A stretch of DNA of 64,000 nt from Bacteroidota bacterium (GTDB taxonomy: Bacteria; Bacteroidota; Bacteroidia; Bacteroidales; F082). The stretch covers positions 62,001 to 126,000 of the forward strand of contig JACNJS010000091.1 in the NCBI GenBank assembly GCA_014382445.1, given 5' to 3'. This document shows positions 9,061-18,692 of this stretch, piece by piece. The translations under genes were made by a program, and so were the position numbers. Within the stretch, counting starts at the first letter, position 1. Every line of letters starts with the position of its first letter. The notes under the pieces are model-generated. The model ran no database searches, had not been told where the DNA came from, and saw nothing but the letters and a program-made list of their open reading frames with translations.

Positions 9061-9457
9061 TAGGATTCGACAGACCTATAAGCGGGATTCTGTTCCTCTC
9101 CGCCTAAGGCGGATGGATTCCATCATTTATCTGCGTTACATGTCACCATGCAACTTTAGCAATCTACCCTCCGGCATCAGACGGGCAGCCCTTATTCCGC
9201 CGTAGCGGAAATGCCGGTATATTTGATCTTGCAGCCCCTAAGGTTTACCCCAATATGATGTTACCACCATATTGCGTGAGCTCTTACCTCACGTTTTCAC
9301 CCTTATCCGCCTGAGGCGGACGGTTATTTTCTGTGGCACTTGCTGTATCCCGCCTGAGGCGGAACCCTTCCCGTTAGGAAGTAAGGCGCCCTGTGCTGTC
9401 CCGACTTTCCTTCTCCGCCATAGGCGGAAACGATGGAACAGTCTGTCAAATCCTGTG
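9061..9457 (-). ncRNA. rnpB: RNase P RNA (bacterial class A)
   Basis: The catalytic RNA of ribonuclease P matures tRNA 5' ends. On the minus strand the conserved core GGAAAGTCGGGACAGCACAG occurs near the 5' end and ACAGAATCCCGCTTAT near the 3' end. The two ends form a 14-bp P1 helix (9441-9454 pairing with 9062-9075), followed by eight T residues that act as terminator. A TACTTTTG -7 element at 9458-9465 fixes the 5' end near 9454. At about 395 bases it is of usual length, but several helices are capped by GC-rich palindromes related to TCCGCCTNAGGCGGA (9099, 9195, 9306, 9350, 9414). Confidence 0.93.
9099..9428. repeat. Five TCCGCCTNAGGCGGA-type palindromes inside rnpB
   Basis: Near-identical 13-16 base palindromes occur at 9099-9113, 9195-9210 (TTCCGC/GCGGAA variant), 9306-9320, 9350-9362 and 9414-9428. 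Each can form the distal part of an RNase P RNA helix, so they look like copies of one short element placed where extra stem length is tolerated. Confidence 0.85.
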
Positions 9458-9504
9458 CAAAAGTAACTAAAATGAGGCAATTATGATTGAAATGTTTATT
9501 GAAT

Positions 9505-9535
9505 TTTGTACAATATAAGGATATTATTACTTTTG
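9505..9535 (+). promoter_or_regulatory. Promoter of the serine hydrolase gene
   Basis: TTTG (9505-9508), exactly 19 bases, TACTTTTG (9528-9535): a full Bacteroidota consensus. It supports translation from the ATG at 9614. Confidence 0.75.
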
Positions 9536-9613
9536 AAGAAATCGTAGCTAAAACTGATAAGAAAATTTTCAACTAAATTGACCTTATTCAATTGGATATA
9601 CAAAATTCCAAGC

Positions 9614-11362
9614 ATGAAAAGAAAATTATACTTTATTTCAATGATTTTTTTATTGATTGTTAACTTACAATGCAATGATAAATCTATAGAAAATAATATT
9701 CTTTCAAATAAAAGAATAACAAAAGAAATATCAGGTAACCAAGCTGATACATTTTTTATAGAACTAGAAAAGAACAGGTTTATTTTCGCAAGTTTATTTC
9801 AAATGGGAATTGACCTGTATGTTAAGATTGTTGATCCACAAAACAATATAATTCACGAAATAGATCAGTTGAAAACTGGACCAGAATTCATTTCGTTTAC
9901 AACAGCTCAGTCAGGTAAGTATAAGATTCTTGTAAAACCAACTAATCCAATTGCAGGAACTGGTAGCTATAATATTGGTTTAGAAAAAAATATAAAAACA
10001 AATCATACGAAAGAGGAACAGGTAAATCAATTATTTGCCGAATTTGATAAGGACCATAATCCTGGTGCAGCAGTTGCAATTGTACACAATGGAAACGTGA
10101 TATTTAAAAATGGATTTGGTTCTTCTGATATTGAAAAAAATACTAAAATCAATCCTTCAACAAAATTAAATATTTGCTCAATAGGAAAACAGTTTACAGC
10201 TTTTGCTATTGCTTTGTTGGAGGAAAAAGGAATGTTATCGGTTACAGATGATGTCAGAAAGTATATTCCTGAATTGAATGATTTTGGTAGTAAAATCACT
10301 TTACTCGATTTATTGAATCACTCGAGTGGTTTGCGTGAAATAGCTGATTTGCTTGAGCTATCCGGAAAATCCTCCAATGGCCCTTTCTCAGAAGAAGATG
10401 TTATGAAAATAATTTACCGGCAAAAGGAGTTGAACTTTCAACCCGGGAGTGAATACTTATATTGTAATACGGGTTATATTTTACTTGCAGAGGTAATTGA
10501 GAGGATTACAAAAAAAGATTATACTGAATGGATAACAGAAAACATCTTCAAACCTTTGGAGATGAATAATACACAATTCTATTACGACCCAGATAATTTT
10601 GTCACAGATTTTGCCTGGTCATACACTCTTGAAAGGGGAAATTACAAAAAGGAACTGTTAAAAAAAGTTTGGTATGTTGGAGCAGGCAATGTTTTTTCAA
10701 CGGTTGAAGATATGTGTAGTTGGTTAATCAATTTTGATTACCCGAAATTAGGCGATAAGGAATTAATATTGAAGTTAGGCAAAAAAGGTAATCCAATGAA
10801 CAAAGATGGTAATGATACTTATGTATACGGTCGCGTAAATAGTAAGTACAAAGGTTTGGATTATTATTGGCATGGAGGCGGAGGCTACGGTTATACAGCC
10901 CAAATTATTCATTTTCCTGAAAATAAGTTTGGAGCTATAATTCTGAGTAATTTTGTTTATGGTGGGGTATTCAATAGGGCAAGACAAATTGCCGATATTT
11001 ATTTAGTTGATCACTTTCCTTTATCTGAAAATACAAATTCTGATATTAACAGAGAAGAATATGTGAGTATAAAAATAAACAATATACTTGTGAAAAGTTT
11101 GAATCTAAAAAACTATGAAGGAACATATTATAGTGAAGAACTGGATATTTATTATAGTATATTCCATCGTGGAAATAATTTGGTTGCAAGTAATAGTATA
11201 GTTGGTGAATGCAGTTTAACGCATGTTAATGGGGATATATTTAGCGGAGATAGATGGTATTTTAGTAATGTTAAGTTTAAGAAATCTAAAAAGAATGAAA
11301 TTTGTGAATTTACAATAACAAATGACAGGGTAAGAAATATTAAATTTAAAAAAACACACTAA
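9614..11362 (+). CDS. Serine beta-lactamase-like hydrolase (class C/PBP4* family)
   Basis: A 582-residue secreted or lipid-anchored protein. The frame opens at a TTG at 9578, but the ATG at 9614 follows the promoter properly and starts a signal peptide ending in NLQC, so Cys20 is a possible lipidation site. A roughly 100-residue pre-domain precedes the beta-lactamase fold. The three catalytic motifs are visible: SIGK (Ser189), YCN (Tyr283) and HGG (His420). A C-terminal beta-rich domain of about 100 residues follows. Family members are D-aminopeptidases, esterases or carboxypeptidases, so the substrate is unknown; resistance to beta-lactams should not be assumed. Confidence 0.85.
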   Translation: MKRKLYFISMIFLLIVNLQCNDKSIENNILSNKRITKEISGNQADTFFIELEKNRFIFASLFQMGIDLYVKIVDPQNNIIHEIDQLKTGPEFISFTTAQSGKYKILVKPTNPIAGTGSYNIGLEKNIKTNHTKEEQVNQLFAEFDKDHNPGAAVAIVHNGNVIFKNGFGSSDIEKNTKINPSTKLNICSIGKQFTAFAIALLEEKGMLSVTDDVRKYIPELNDFGSKITLLDLLNHSSGLREIADLLELSGKSSNGPFSEEDVMKIIYRQKELNFQPGSEYLYCNTGYILLAEVIERITKKDYTEWITENIFKPLEMNNTQFYYDPDNFVTDFAWSYTLERGNYKKELLKKVWYVGAGNVFSTVEDMCSWLINFDYPKLGDKELILKLGKKGNPMNKDGNDTYVYGRVNSKYKGLDYYWHGGGGYGYTAQIIHFPENKFGAIILSNFVYGGVFNRARQIADIYLVDHFPLSENTNSDINREEYVSIKINNILVKSLNLKNYEGTYYSEELDIYYSIFHRGNNLVASNSIVGECSLTHVNGDIFSGDRWYFSNVKFKKSKKNEICEFTITNDRVRNIKFKKTH

Positions 11363-11443
11363 TAAATTTCAGCCAAAACAGCCAATATATGTAAGCTGGG
11401 GTTCAATGGTGTATATAAAGTTGTTACATTTAATAAAAAATTT

Positions 11444-11887
11444 ATGATGGAAAAATTTTTATTATTAGCCCTTTTTGGCATTGCCATGGCTCATCTGGAG
11501 GGAGTTGTTGTGATTTATCTACGTAAGGCACTTGGAATTATTGACTCACAATCAAATAGTGATTTACTCAAGAAAATTCCTAAACATTACATTTTTATTG
11601 AGAAAACGAGGGAAGTGGCTACAATAGTGATGCTTGTATGCTTAGCTCTTTTGGTTGGAATAACATGGCTTGACATGATAGTTGTCTTTCTCTGGACATT
11701 TGCATTTTGGGATTTATTTTATTATATATCGTTATACATACTCACTAAATGGCCACCTAATTTTACTACGATGGATGTTCTTTTTCTTATACCTCGTCCC
11801 TGGATTGCACCCGTTTGGGTTCCAATTGGGATATCTTCAATTACTATCATAATTATTGCTGTTCTTCTTCAAACTTCAATTTTATAG
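11444..11887 (+). CDS. Four-helix membrane protein of unknown function
   Basis: A 147-residue protein with about four hydrophobic helices (residues 3-28, 55-75, 78-100, 120-145). Conserved-looking polar positions inside the membrane part include HLEGVVVIYLRK near the N-terminus and a WDLFYYIS segment in helix three. No named family is recognised. It stands alone between the serine hydrolase and tRNA-His. Confidence 0.6.
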   Translation: MMEKFLLLALFGIAMAHLEGVVVIYLRKALGIIDSQSNSDLLKKIPKHYIFIEKTREVATIVMLVCLALLVGITWLDMIVVFLWTFAFWDLFYYISLYILTKWPPNFTTMDVLFLIPRPWIAPVWVPIGISSITIIIIAVLLQTSIL

Positions 11888-11957
11888 GGGAGGTAAGTAA
11901 TCAAAAATATAGAATAATTATTGTTTTATAACTTCATATTACCTTAATCTAAAACAA

Positions 11958-11990
11958 AAAAAAAAGAAGCCGAAAAAATCAACTTCTTTT
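11958..11990 (-). terminator. Terminator of tRNA-His
   Basis: On the minus strand AAAAAAGAAG...CTTCTTTTTTTTTT forms an A/T-rich hairpin with a long T-tract, starting about five bases past the tRNA 3' end. The rest of the gap between 11888 and 12225 holds only the tRNA. Confidence 0.7.
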
Positions 11991-11994
11991 TTAG

Positions 11995-12072
11995 TGGGGT
12001 GGATGACCGGAGTTGAACCGGCGACACCTAGAACCACAATCTAGTACTCTAACCAACTGAGCTACACCCACC
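11995..12072 (-). tRNA. tRNA-His (GTG)
   Basis: A complete cloverleaf is readable on the minus strand: 7-bp acceptor GTGGGTG/CATCCAC, a D arm with AGCTCAGTTGGTTAGAG, an anticodon loop reading GTG, and a T arm with GGTTCAACTCC. The extra G at position -1 (12072) opposite C73 is the histidine-specific identity pair. The CCA end is encoded in the DNA (11995-11997). Confidence 0.96.
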
Positions 12073-12225
12073 ATTTTTGAGGATGCAAATATAATATATT
12101 TTTAGGATTACAAACATGATTTTCTTGTCAATTGATCTAATTATTTTAATGACTAATTAGATCAATTAGAAATTAGAAATTATGAAGAAACGGGTGCTTT
12201 ATTTATACCATACACTCCAAACTCT

Positions 12226-13485
12226 TTGCACAGTTTTATTACGATTGTTTTTATACTTTTGGCTTCTGTGATTTTCTCAAAAAAAATATACACATCAGGA
12301 TCATCTCCATCAAAACTTGCATGGGGGAGATTTAAGAAAAATATTTCAGCAATGGTTTCGCTGAGTGTAATTATAATTGCATTATTGATAGCAATTGTAG
12401 GCTACCTTATTACGCCCGATTCAACACCGATGTGTAATAATCAAATCCTTGAAATTAGTACTCAACGACCAGGCTTTAAAGCCGAGTTCCTTAAAATTCG
12501 TAAAAATCAGCCTGTTATCCATACTACATTTTTTAAAAAAATGTTGTTTGGTGCCAAAAGCAATTACAGTTTAATTCCAATTTCGGATTATGAATTTTTA
12601 AACGATCACATTAATATTGTTCTTTTCGAACCGGATGGTAACGGTTTGAGCGAATCATTTAATATTGCTAACGTACTAATGCCGGTTGGGGATACCCTTC
12701 TGTCAAAAAACAAAAGAGTTTATTTTACAAACTTAGATGGTGAAATCGAAAACAAGCCGATTGCGGAACTTCAGCAAAAAATTATGAATGAAAATATTGT
12801 AACCCAGCGTTATTTTCTTGGCACCGATCAGTTTGGAAGGGATTTATTAAGCCGGCTTATAATTGGTTCCAGAGTTAGTTTATCTGTGGGCTTTATTTCA
12901 GTAGCTATTTCACTTATTGTTGGAATATTATTGGGTTCTCTTGCCGGATTTTTCAGGGGGAGTACAGATGATATTATAATGTGGTTTATAAATGTGGTTT
13001 GGTCTATACCTACTTTGTTACTTGTTATTGCAATAACATTTGCACTGGGCAGAGGCTTTTGGCAAATATTTGTTGCCGTTGGATTAACCATGTGGGTTGA
13101 GGTGGCGCGCGTTGTACGTGGACAAATTTTAGGCATGCGCGAAAAAGAGTTTGTAGAAGCAGGATTTGCGTTAGGATTCTCAAATTTCAGAATTATTATG
13201 AAACACATTATCCCTAATATACTTAGCCCTGTAATTGTTATTTCGGCAGCTAATTTTGCGGCTGCTATACTAATTGAAGCTGGATTGTCATTTTTAGGTA
13301 TTGGTGTTCAGCCTCCTATGCCGTCATGGGGAAGTATGATTAAAGAGTATTATAGCTTTATTATCCTCGATTCTGCATATCTGGCGATAATTCCAGGAAT
13401 TGCAATAATAATATTAGTGCTGGCATTTATGACTCTTGGAAATGCCCTTCGCGATGTTCTTGATGTAAAAGTGCTAAAGAAATAA
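12226..13485 (+). CDS. ABC transporter permease, OppC/DppC family
   Basis: A membrane permease of the dipeptide/oligopeptide/nickel class. The N-terminal AWGRFKKN segment and first helix (with GYLITPDSTP) match the Bacteroidota type. A periplasmic insertion of about 130 residues follows, then LGTDQFGRDLLSRLIIGSR and five helices with the EAA-loop signature EAGFALGFSNFRIIMKHIIPN. At 419 residues it is longer than E. coli OppC (about 300) because of the insertion, which is usual in this phylum. No ATG is available at the start: the frame opens from a TTG at 12226 and remains open further upstream, so the N-terminus is uncertain. The partner permease, ATPase and binding protein are not in the window. 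Confidence 0.82.
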   Translation: MHSFITIVFILLASVIFSKKIYTSGSSPSKLAWGRFKKNISAMVSLSVIIIALLIAIVGYLITPDSTPMCNNQILEISTQRPGFKAEFLKIRKNQPVIHTTFFKKMLFGAKSNYSLIPISDYEFLNDHINIVLFEPDGNGLSESFNIANVLMPVGDTLLSKNKRVYFTNLDGEIENKPIAELQQKIMNENIVTQRYFLGTDQFGRDLLSRLIIGSRVSLSVGFISVAISLIVGILLGSLAGFFRGSTDDIIMWFINVVWSIPTLLLVIAITFALGRGFWQIFVAVGLTMWVEVARVVRGQILGMREKEFVEAGFALGFSNFRIIMKHIIPNILSPVIVISAANFAAAILIEAGLSFLGIGVQPPMPSWGSMIKEYYSFIILDSAYLAIIPGIAIIILVLAFMTLGNALRDVLDVKVLKK

Positions 13486-13512
13486 ACCTATTTGAATTTC
13501 TAATTAACATTA

Positions 13513-15018
13513 TCACCTGTTTCTCCGCTTTGAATATTTATTGCCAAAATTAGTGTTTGAACAAGCGTCGCTTAATTTACTCCTGCATGATCCTTTATTA
13601 ATACCTAATTTTACTGAAGCGTAAATATCCAATCCATCCATATCGGTCATGCCTAAATAAGTTCCTAATCGTTCAGTTCCCACAGTAACAAAATATATTC
13701 TTGCTGCAATTCCTATTCGTGGATATTTATATTCATATAATGAAATCGGCAGGCTCAACTCAAAATATTTAGTTTCGAACCTTGGAACAACTGCCAGTTG
13801 CGCCGGGCGACGTAATGAACTCATATTTATTCTTAACGGATGTATCCAAAATCCTCCTATGTAAACATTATCCTTAAGGTAAAAATCAGCCTGAACACTC
13901 AGTGCAGTCGGCAGCCCAACTTTTATTGTATTACTAACCAGCGAAGTTGATGGATTGCCGTAAAATTCATTACTAAAACCTGCCATCATCTCATTTATAT
14001 TCGAAAAGCCAAGCGTATCAACACTTGGCCAATACTTGGATACATCATTATAGTCGTGCAATTGAGCATTTTCATCGTATTTAACACGGCCAATGTCTAG
14101 TATGGAAACTCCAATCCGATAAATATATTCTTCATAAGTTTGAGCACAAAGTTTTTTGCCTCTCCATTCATTCAAATTAACATTTTTCTTTTTAATAAAT
14201 ACTGCACCAACATCCATACTAAAACCACTTCCTGTAAAAGAAGCCGTTTCTCCGGTAAAATCATTGTTATTATAGTCGACAGGCAGAGAAAAACCTGCAT
14301 GTGCATTTAGGTTTATTATATCGATTGTTGAATCATTTTCAACTAAATAGTTTGCATTGGTCGCATCTAAATATCCACCTCCATATCCCCATAATTTTTT
14401 AATTGTGATTCCTACCGTAAGCTGCTGATCGAAAGATTTATGTACATTGTAAGCGTAGCTCAGCCCCACTTCCATCCATACGCTGGTATTCATATTGAAG
14501 TTATTGCCGTTAAATTCGATGTTATGCAGAGGATCGTAATCAAGGCCGTTATAACTTAACTCTGCTATGTCCCATGGAATCCGTGTGCCCGTTAATAAAT
14601 AACGTACTCCGGTTGTTATCCCGAAGGCATGATCACCAACCTGTAGCATTGCTGAGGGTCCAAGAACTTTCGCACTTATGGCTGCATTTTTATGGTTTTG
14701 ATTTTGATAATAGATCACATTCTTATTATATGGTCCGTAAGTTGGAAATTCATAGCCTTTCTTTAGTGCATCCCAAATTATAAAATCTTCTTTGGGCAGA
14801 TATGCAAAATTATTTCTGATAAAAACATTGGCTGTTGCCAGATTAATATCCAGATAAACTTTGTTGGTGGTCATGCCTGCCGGATTTATCATCAGTCCGG
14901 AGGTTCCTCTGTAGTTACCAAGTATTACACCCAGCAATTCCTGCGCAGGGGCAGTATTATAAAGGATTAAAATTAATAGTGTTGCAAGGGTTTTTATTGC
15001 TTTATTTATAAGTTCCAC
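13513..15018 (-). CDS. DUF5723-type outer-membrane beta-barrel protein
   Basis: A 501-residue protein with a signal peptide (cleavage probably after APAQ at residue 25), an early GLMINPAGM segment and many alternating beta strands. This is the pattern of the Bacteroidota DUF5723 family of predicted outer-membrane barrels. The C-terminus ends in a basic RRNR tail. The only start available is a GTG at 15018, and it overlaps a perfect TACATTTG -7-like element (15018-15025), so either that element is a chance match or translation begins at an unusual codon. The function of the family is not established. Confidence 0.65.
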   Translation of the reverse strand: MELINKAIKTLATLLILILYNTAPAQELLGVILGNYRGTSGLMINPAGMTTNKVYLDINLATANVFIRNNFAYLPKEDFIIWDALKKGYEFPTYGPYNKNVIYYQNQNHKNAAISAKVLGPSAMLQVGDHAFGITTGVRYLLTGTRIPWDIAELSYNGLDYDPLHNIEFNGNNFNMNTSVWMEVGLSYAYNVHKSFDQQLTVGITIKKLWGYGGGYLDATNANYLVENDSTIDIINLNAHAGFSLPVDYNNNDFTGETASFTGSGFSMDVGAVFIKKKNVNLNEWRGKKLCAQTYEEYIYRIGVSILDIGRVKYDENAQLHDYNDVSKYWPSVDTLGFSNINEMMAGFSNEFYGNPSTSLVSNTIKVGLPTALSVQADFYLKDNVYIGGFWIHPLRINMSSLRRPAQLAVVPRFETKYFELSLPISLYEYKYPRIGIAARIYFVTVGTERLGTYLGMTDMDGLDIYASVKLGINKGSCRSKLSDACSNTNFGNKYSKRRNR

Positions 15019-15250
15019 AAATGTATGTTTCTATATATATTAGAATAAAAACGACAAAAGTACATTTTTGGTCTATTGAATTTTATTTTTATTGATTTTT
15101 TTCATTTGGTTACGATTCATATAATATATATGAGTTAGAAATACGAAATTGAGAAGTATGATCTTGTTATCATTTGTTAAAATTAATAACGAGATATACT
15201 TTGATTGTAATTCTTGACGTTGCTTTCTATGTATGTTTATGAATTTGTTA

Positions 15251-15258
15251 TATTTTTG
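15251..15258 (+). promoter_or_regulatory. Minus-7 element of the S41 peptidase gene
   Basis: TATTTTTG fits TAnnTTTG, 26 bases upstream of the ATG. No TTG at the proper distance is visible. Confidence 0.4.
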
Positions 15259-15284
15259 AAGCGCAGAAACAAAAATTTAAATAG

Positions 15285-16895
15285 ATGAAAAAATCATTTC
15301 AATTAAGTATACTCCTCTTTCTTTTACCAACTACTATAGTTGTCTTCGGTCAAAATAATATTACAAATATAAATGCCGATGAAACTGTAAAAAAATACTC
15401 AACACTGCTATATCTTATTAATAACTACTATGTTGACACACTTAATGTAAGTGATTTAACTGAAAAAGCAATTGTATTAACATTGAAGGAACTTGATCCC
15501 CACTCTGCCTACATTCCTGAAAAAGAAGTATCAAAATCTAATGAAACACTCGAAGGGAGCTTTGAAGGTGTAGGTCTAACATTTCAACTTTTCAAGGATA
15601 CAATACTTGTAATTGCTCCTATTCCCGGCGGACCATCAGATAATGTTGGTATTATTGCAGGCGACAAAATAATTACAGTAGATGGCAAAAATGCATTCGG
15701 AAAGCAGATTACAAATACCTGGGTTATGGACCATTTGCGTGGAAATAAAGGTACCCAGGTAGTTGTAGGTATTTATCGAAAGGGGAATAAAAAGCTAATA
15801 GAATATGAAATTATTCGTGATAAAATACCTATTAATAGTTTGGATGCAGCTTTTATGCTTAATGAAAATACAGGTTACATTAAACTAAACAGGTTTGCTA
15901 AAGAGTCATTAACCGAATTTAACGAAGCAGCAACAATGCTTAAGGAACAGGGCATGCAGAACCTGGTTTTTGATTTACGGGGTAATTCCGGCGGATATTT
16001 GGGTACTGCAATGAGTATAACCGATGAGTTTTTGCAAGATGGTAAATTAATTGTGTATACCCAGGGCACACATCAGGATCGCCAGGAATTACAAGCAACA
16101 ACTATGGGTGAATTTGAAACAGGTAAGCTTGTTGTACTAATAAATGAGGGCTCAGCATCTGCAAGTGAAATAGTTGCTGGTGCTGTCCAGGATTGGGATA
16201 GGGGAGTTATTATCGGTCGTAGATCATTTGGTAAAGGATTGGTTCAGCGACCGTTTCAATTACCCGATGGTTCGGTGGTTCGTTTAACAGTTGCCCGATA
16301 TTATACCCCTTCAGGCAGATGTATTCAGAAGCCGTATGATGATGGCGTTGATGAGTATTACAAAGATTTTGTAAAGAGAATGGAGCATGGCGAAGCTTTC
16401 CACGCCGACAGTATTCATTTTCCTGATTCACTGAAATACAAAACCAAATCAGGAAGGACAGTGTATGGCGGGGGCGGGGTAATGTCGGATATTTTTATTC
16501 CGCTGGATACCATTCGTTACAATGATTTGTATTCTTCATTAATCAGAAAAGGCATTGTTAATGGATATGTTAACGAATACCTTGACGACAATCGAAATAC
16601 CTTAAAAAATGAATATCCGACTTTTGATACTTTCAATGAAGGTTTTTACCTTAGTGTTGATGAGTTTTCCGAATTTCTTACAAAGGCAAAAAATGAGGAT
16701 ATAGAATTTACTGAAGATGAAATTTCTCCAAACACTGAGTTTTTAATGATCCAATTAAAGGCTCTTATTGCCCGCAATCTTTATGAAGGCGGTGATTATT
16801 TCGAGGTGCTTTTTCCTCTTGATACAGAAATTATCAAGGCGCTTGAAGTAATTAATAATGATGAACTATATTTAAATTTCTTATCGAAACAGTAG
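15285..16895 (+). CDS. C-terminal processing peptidase (S41 family)
   Basis: A 536-residue exported protease. A signal peptide (residues 1-22) precedes a helical N-terminal region, a PDZ domain (about 90-165) that recognises substrate C-termini, and the S41 catalytic domain. The catalytic serine is Ser292 in GSASASE, and the lysine is Lys317 in RRSFGKG, exactly 25 residues later as in E. coli Prc. A C-terminal extension of about 140 residues follows. Such enzymes act in the periplasm on proteins bearing hydrophobic C-termini, for instance in envelope quality control. It is a single gene. Confidence 0.92.
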   Translation: MKKSFQLSILLFLLPTTIVVFGQNNITNINADETVKKYSTLLYLINNYYVDTLNVSDLTEKAIVLTLKELDPHSAYIPEKEVSKSNETLEGSFEGVGLTFQLFKDTILVIAPIPGGPSDNVGIIAGDKIITVDGKNAFGKQITNTWVMDHLRGNKGTQVVVGIYRKGNKKLIEYEIIRDKIPINSLDAAFMLNENTGYIKLNRFAKESLTEFNEAATMLKEQGMQNLVFDLRGNSGGYLGTAMSITDEFLQDGKLIVYTQGTHQDRQELQATTMGEFETGKLVVLINEGSASASEIVAGAVQDWDRGVIIGRRSFGKGLVQRPFQLPDGSVVRLTVARYYTPSGRCIQKPYDDGVDEYYKDFVKRMEHGEAFHADSIHFPDSLKYKTKSGRTVYGGGGVMSDIFIPLDTIRYNDLYSSLIRKGIVNGYVNEYLDDNRNTLKNEYPTFDTFNEGFYLSVDEFSEFLTKAKNEDIEFTEDEISPNTEFLMIQLKALIARNLYEGGDYFEVLFPLDTEIIKALEVINNDELYLNFLSKQ

Positions 16896-17572
16896 GCATA
16901 CATTAAGAACTTTTTCCTGTCACTTTTGATACATAATTCCCGGGGAAAAGGACGCTCATAATGAAATGAAAAAACGAAAGTGATTTTTGTCGTTCATCCC
17001 CACACTCATCTCACCTTGAACTCAGGAGATTTCTCGCCGCAATCCGCCTTCTTTGTGTTGCCAAAGCTTTAGCAGGCATTCCAGGCGGAAAGCTTACCTA
17101 CCAACGACAACGTTTTGTAAACCATCATATATTAATGATATACAGTTTTTATGCAATTGATTTAAAATGAAATAACAACAATCAAAACACAAATAACAAA
17201 CCAGCTTGCCATGCCTCTGGCAGGTAAACCGGCAGGCAGGTAAATTATAAAACACAAAATTTAAAAAGTTATAGTATCGTTTGAAATTTAATTATTGTGG
17301 ATTGAGATTTATTTGAGGTTTGAAAATTGATATTTAGAATTTTTGTCATCAAACTATGTGCGCTCCTTTTTCCGGGGGAGTTGGGTCTCAAAATGACATC
17401 ATTGTAACTTGTACGACAACCATGCCTTATGAAAACGAGAATTTATAGTTACCGCAGGACTTATAGACGTCCGCTCACTATGTTAAAGATAGAACGATTC
17501 TAAGTTATTTTTTCATATAAAACGTACAATTAATTTTATATTTGCCATTCGTTTAACCAAAATTTATTAGCA
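16896..17572. other. Non-coding gap upstream of serC
   Basis: No gene is seen in this 677-base gap. Most of it (16937-17385) is bounded by imperfect terminal inverted repeats and looks like a non-autonomous element. It also contains GC-rich short palindromic stretches around 17047-17100 and 17205-17240. A TATATTTG -7 element for serC lies at 17537-17544. Confidence 0.5.
16937..17385. repeat. MITE-like element with imperfect inverted ends
   Basis: The left end (TTCCCGGGGAAAAGGACGC, from 16937) resembles the reverse complement of the right end (GCGCTCCTTTTTCCGGGGGA, to about 17374). The similarity continues inward for roughly 40 bases at an estimated 70% identity by eye. The 450-bp interior has no open frame. 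No target-site duplication could be assigned with confidence. Confidence 0.35.
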
Positions 17573-18646
17573 ATGAAAAAACACAATTTTTACGCAGGAC
17601 CATCAATCCTCCCTCAATACACTATTAATAAAACTGCTGAAGCCATACTTAATTTTGCCGGTACAGGATTATCGGTGTTGGAAGTCAGTCATCGAAGTAA
17701 AGAATTTGTTGCTGTTGTTGACGAAGCAACTCAACTTTTCAAAGAACTATTAAATATTCCTGATAATTACTCGGTTGTGTTTTTAGGTGGCGGTGCCAGT
17801 ACCCAATTTGCAATGGTGCCATTTAATCTTTTTGTAAAAAAGGCCGCCTATTTAAATACAGGTGAGTGGTCGAAAAAAGCAATTAAAGAAGCTAAAATGT
17901 TCGGGGAAGTTGATGTTGTTGCCTCTTCGGAAGATAAAAACTTCTCATACATCCCCAAAGGTTATACAATTCCCGAAGATGCTGATTATTTTCATATTAC
18001 AACGAACAATACCATCTTTGGAACTGAAATAAAGTATGATATTGATTCGCCTGTGCCTTTGGTTGCCGATATGTCGTCGGATATTTTCAGCCGCCCGTTA
18101 GATGTAAGTAAATATGCCATTATTTACGGTGGCGCACAAAAAAATCTTGCACCGGCCGGTGTTACTTTTGTTATCATCCGTAATGACATACTTGGAAAAG
18201 TTACGCATCATCTTCCAACTATGTTAAATTATAAAACTCACATCGATAAAGAGAGCATGTTTAATACACCCCCGGTACTCCCAATATTTGCTGCATTACA
18301 AACTCTCAGATGGTTGAAAGATCAGGGAGGTGTTGAAGAAATGAACAAGATTAATGTTTATAAAGCCGGATTACTTTGCAATGAGATCGACAGGAATAGT
18401 CTTTTTGAAGCAACAATAAAGGATGAAGAAGACCGCTCCCTTATGAATATATGCTTTGTTATGACTAAAGGTAATGAAGATAAAGAAAAGGCGTTTTTTG
18501 AATTCGCAACCTCAAAAGGCATGATTGGTATTAAAGGTCACAGGTCTGTTGGTGGCTTCCGTGCATCTACTTATAATGCACTTCCTGTTGAAAGCGTTAA
18601 AGCATTAATAGCTACCATGCAGGAATTTGAACAACAAAATAGCTAA
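17573..18646 (+). CDS. serC: Phosphoserine aminotransferase
   Basis: This 357-residue PLP enzyme converts 3-phosphohydroxypyruvate plus glutamate to phosphoserine, the second step of serine synthesis, and also acts in pyridoxine synthesis. The N-terminal [10 protein letters not shown] motif, [12 protein letters not shown] and the PLP lysine at residue 190 in [12 protein letters not shown] are typical. It is followed 46 bases later by serA, so both enzymes are probably made from one transcript starting near 17550. Confidence 0.97.
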   Translation: MKKHNFYAGPSILPQYTINKTAEAILNFAGTGLSVLEVSHRSKEFVAVVDEATQLFKELLNIPDNYSVVFLGGGASTQFAMVPFNLFVKKAAYLNTGEWSKKAIKEAKMFGEVDVVASSEDKNFSYIPKGYTIPEDADYFHITTNNTIFGTEIKYDIDSPVPLVADMSSDIFSRPLDVSKYAIIYGGAQKNLAPAGVTFVIIRNDILGKVTHHLPTMLNYKTHIDKESMFNTPPVLPIFAALQTLRWLKDQGGVEEMNKINVYKAGLLCNEIDRNSLFEATIKDEEDRSLMNICFVMTKGNEDKEKAFFEFATSKGMIGIKGHRSVGGFRASTYNALPVESVKALIATMQEFEQQNS

Positions 18647-18692
18647 TCGGATAATTTAAAAAATTTCTAATAAAACTCTAAATATTACTGAT

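Noticed and set aside
9272-9572. Open frames on both strands overlapping rnpB
   Set aside because: They lie inside the RNase P RNA and its promoter, with compositions dictated by the RNA and its palindromes; no protein family fits.
9614-11362. Calling the serine hydrolase a beta-lactamase resistance gene
   Set aside because: The catalytic motifs are shared by D-aminopeptidases and esterases, and the extra domains resemble those rather than AmpC.
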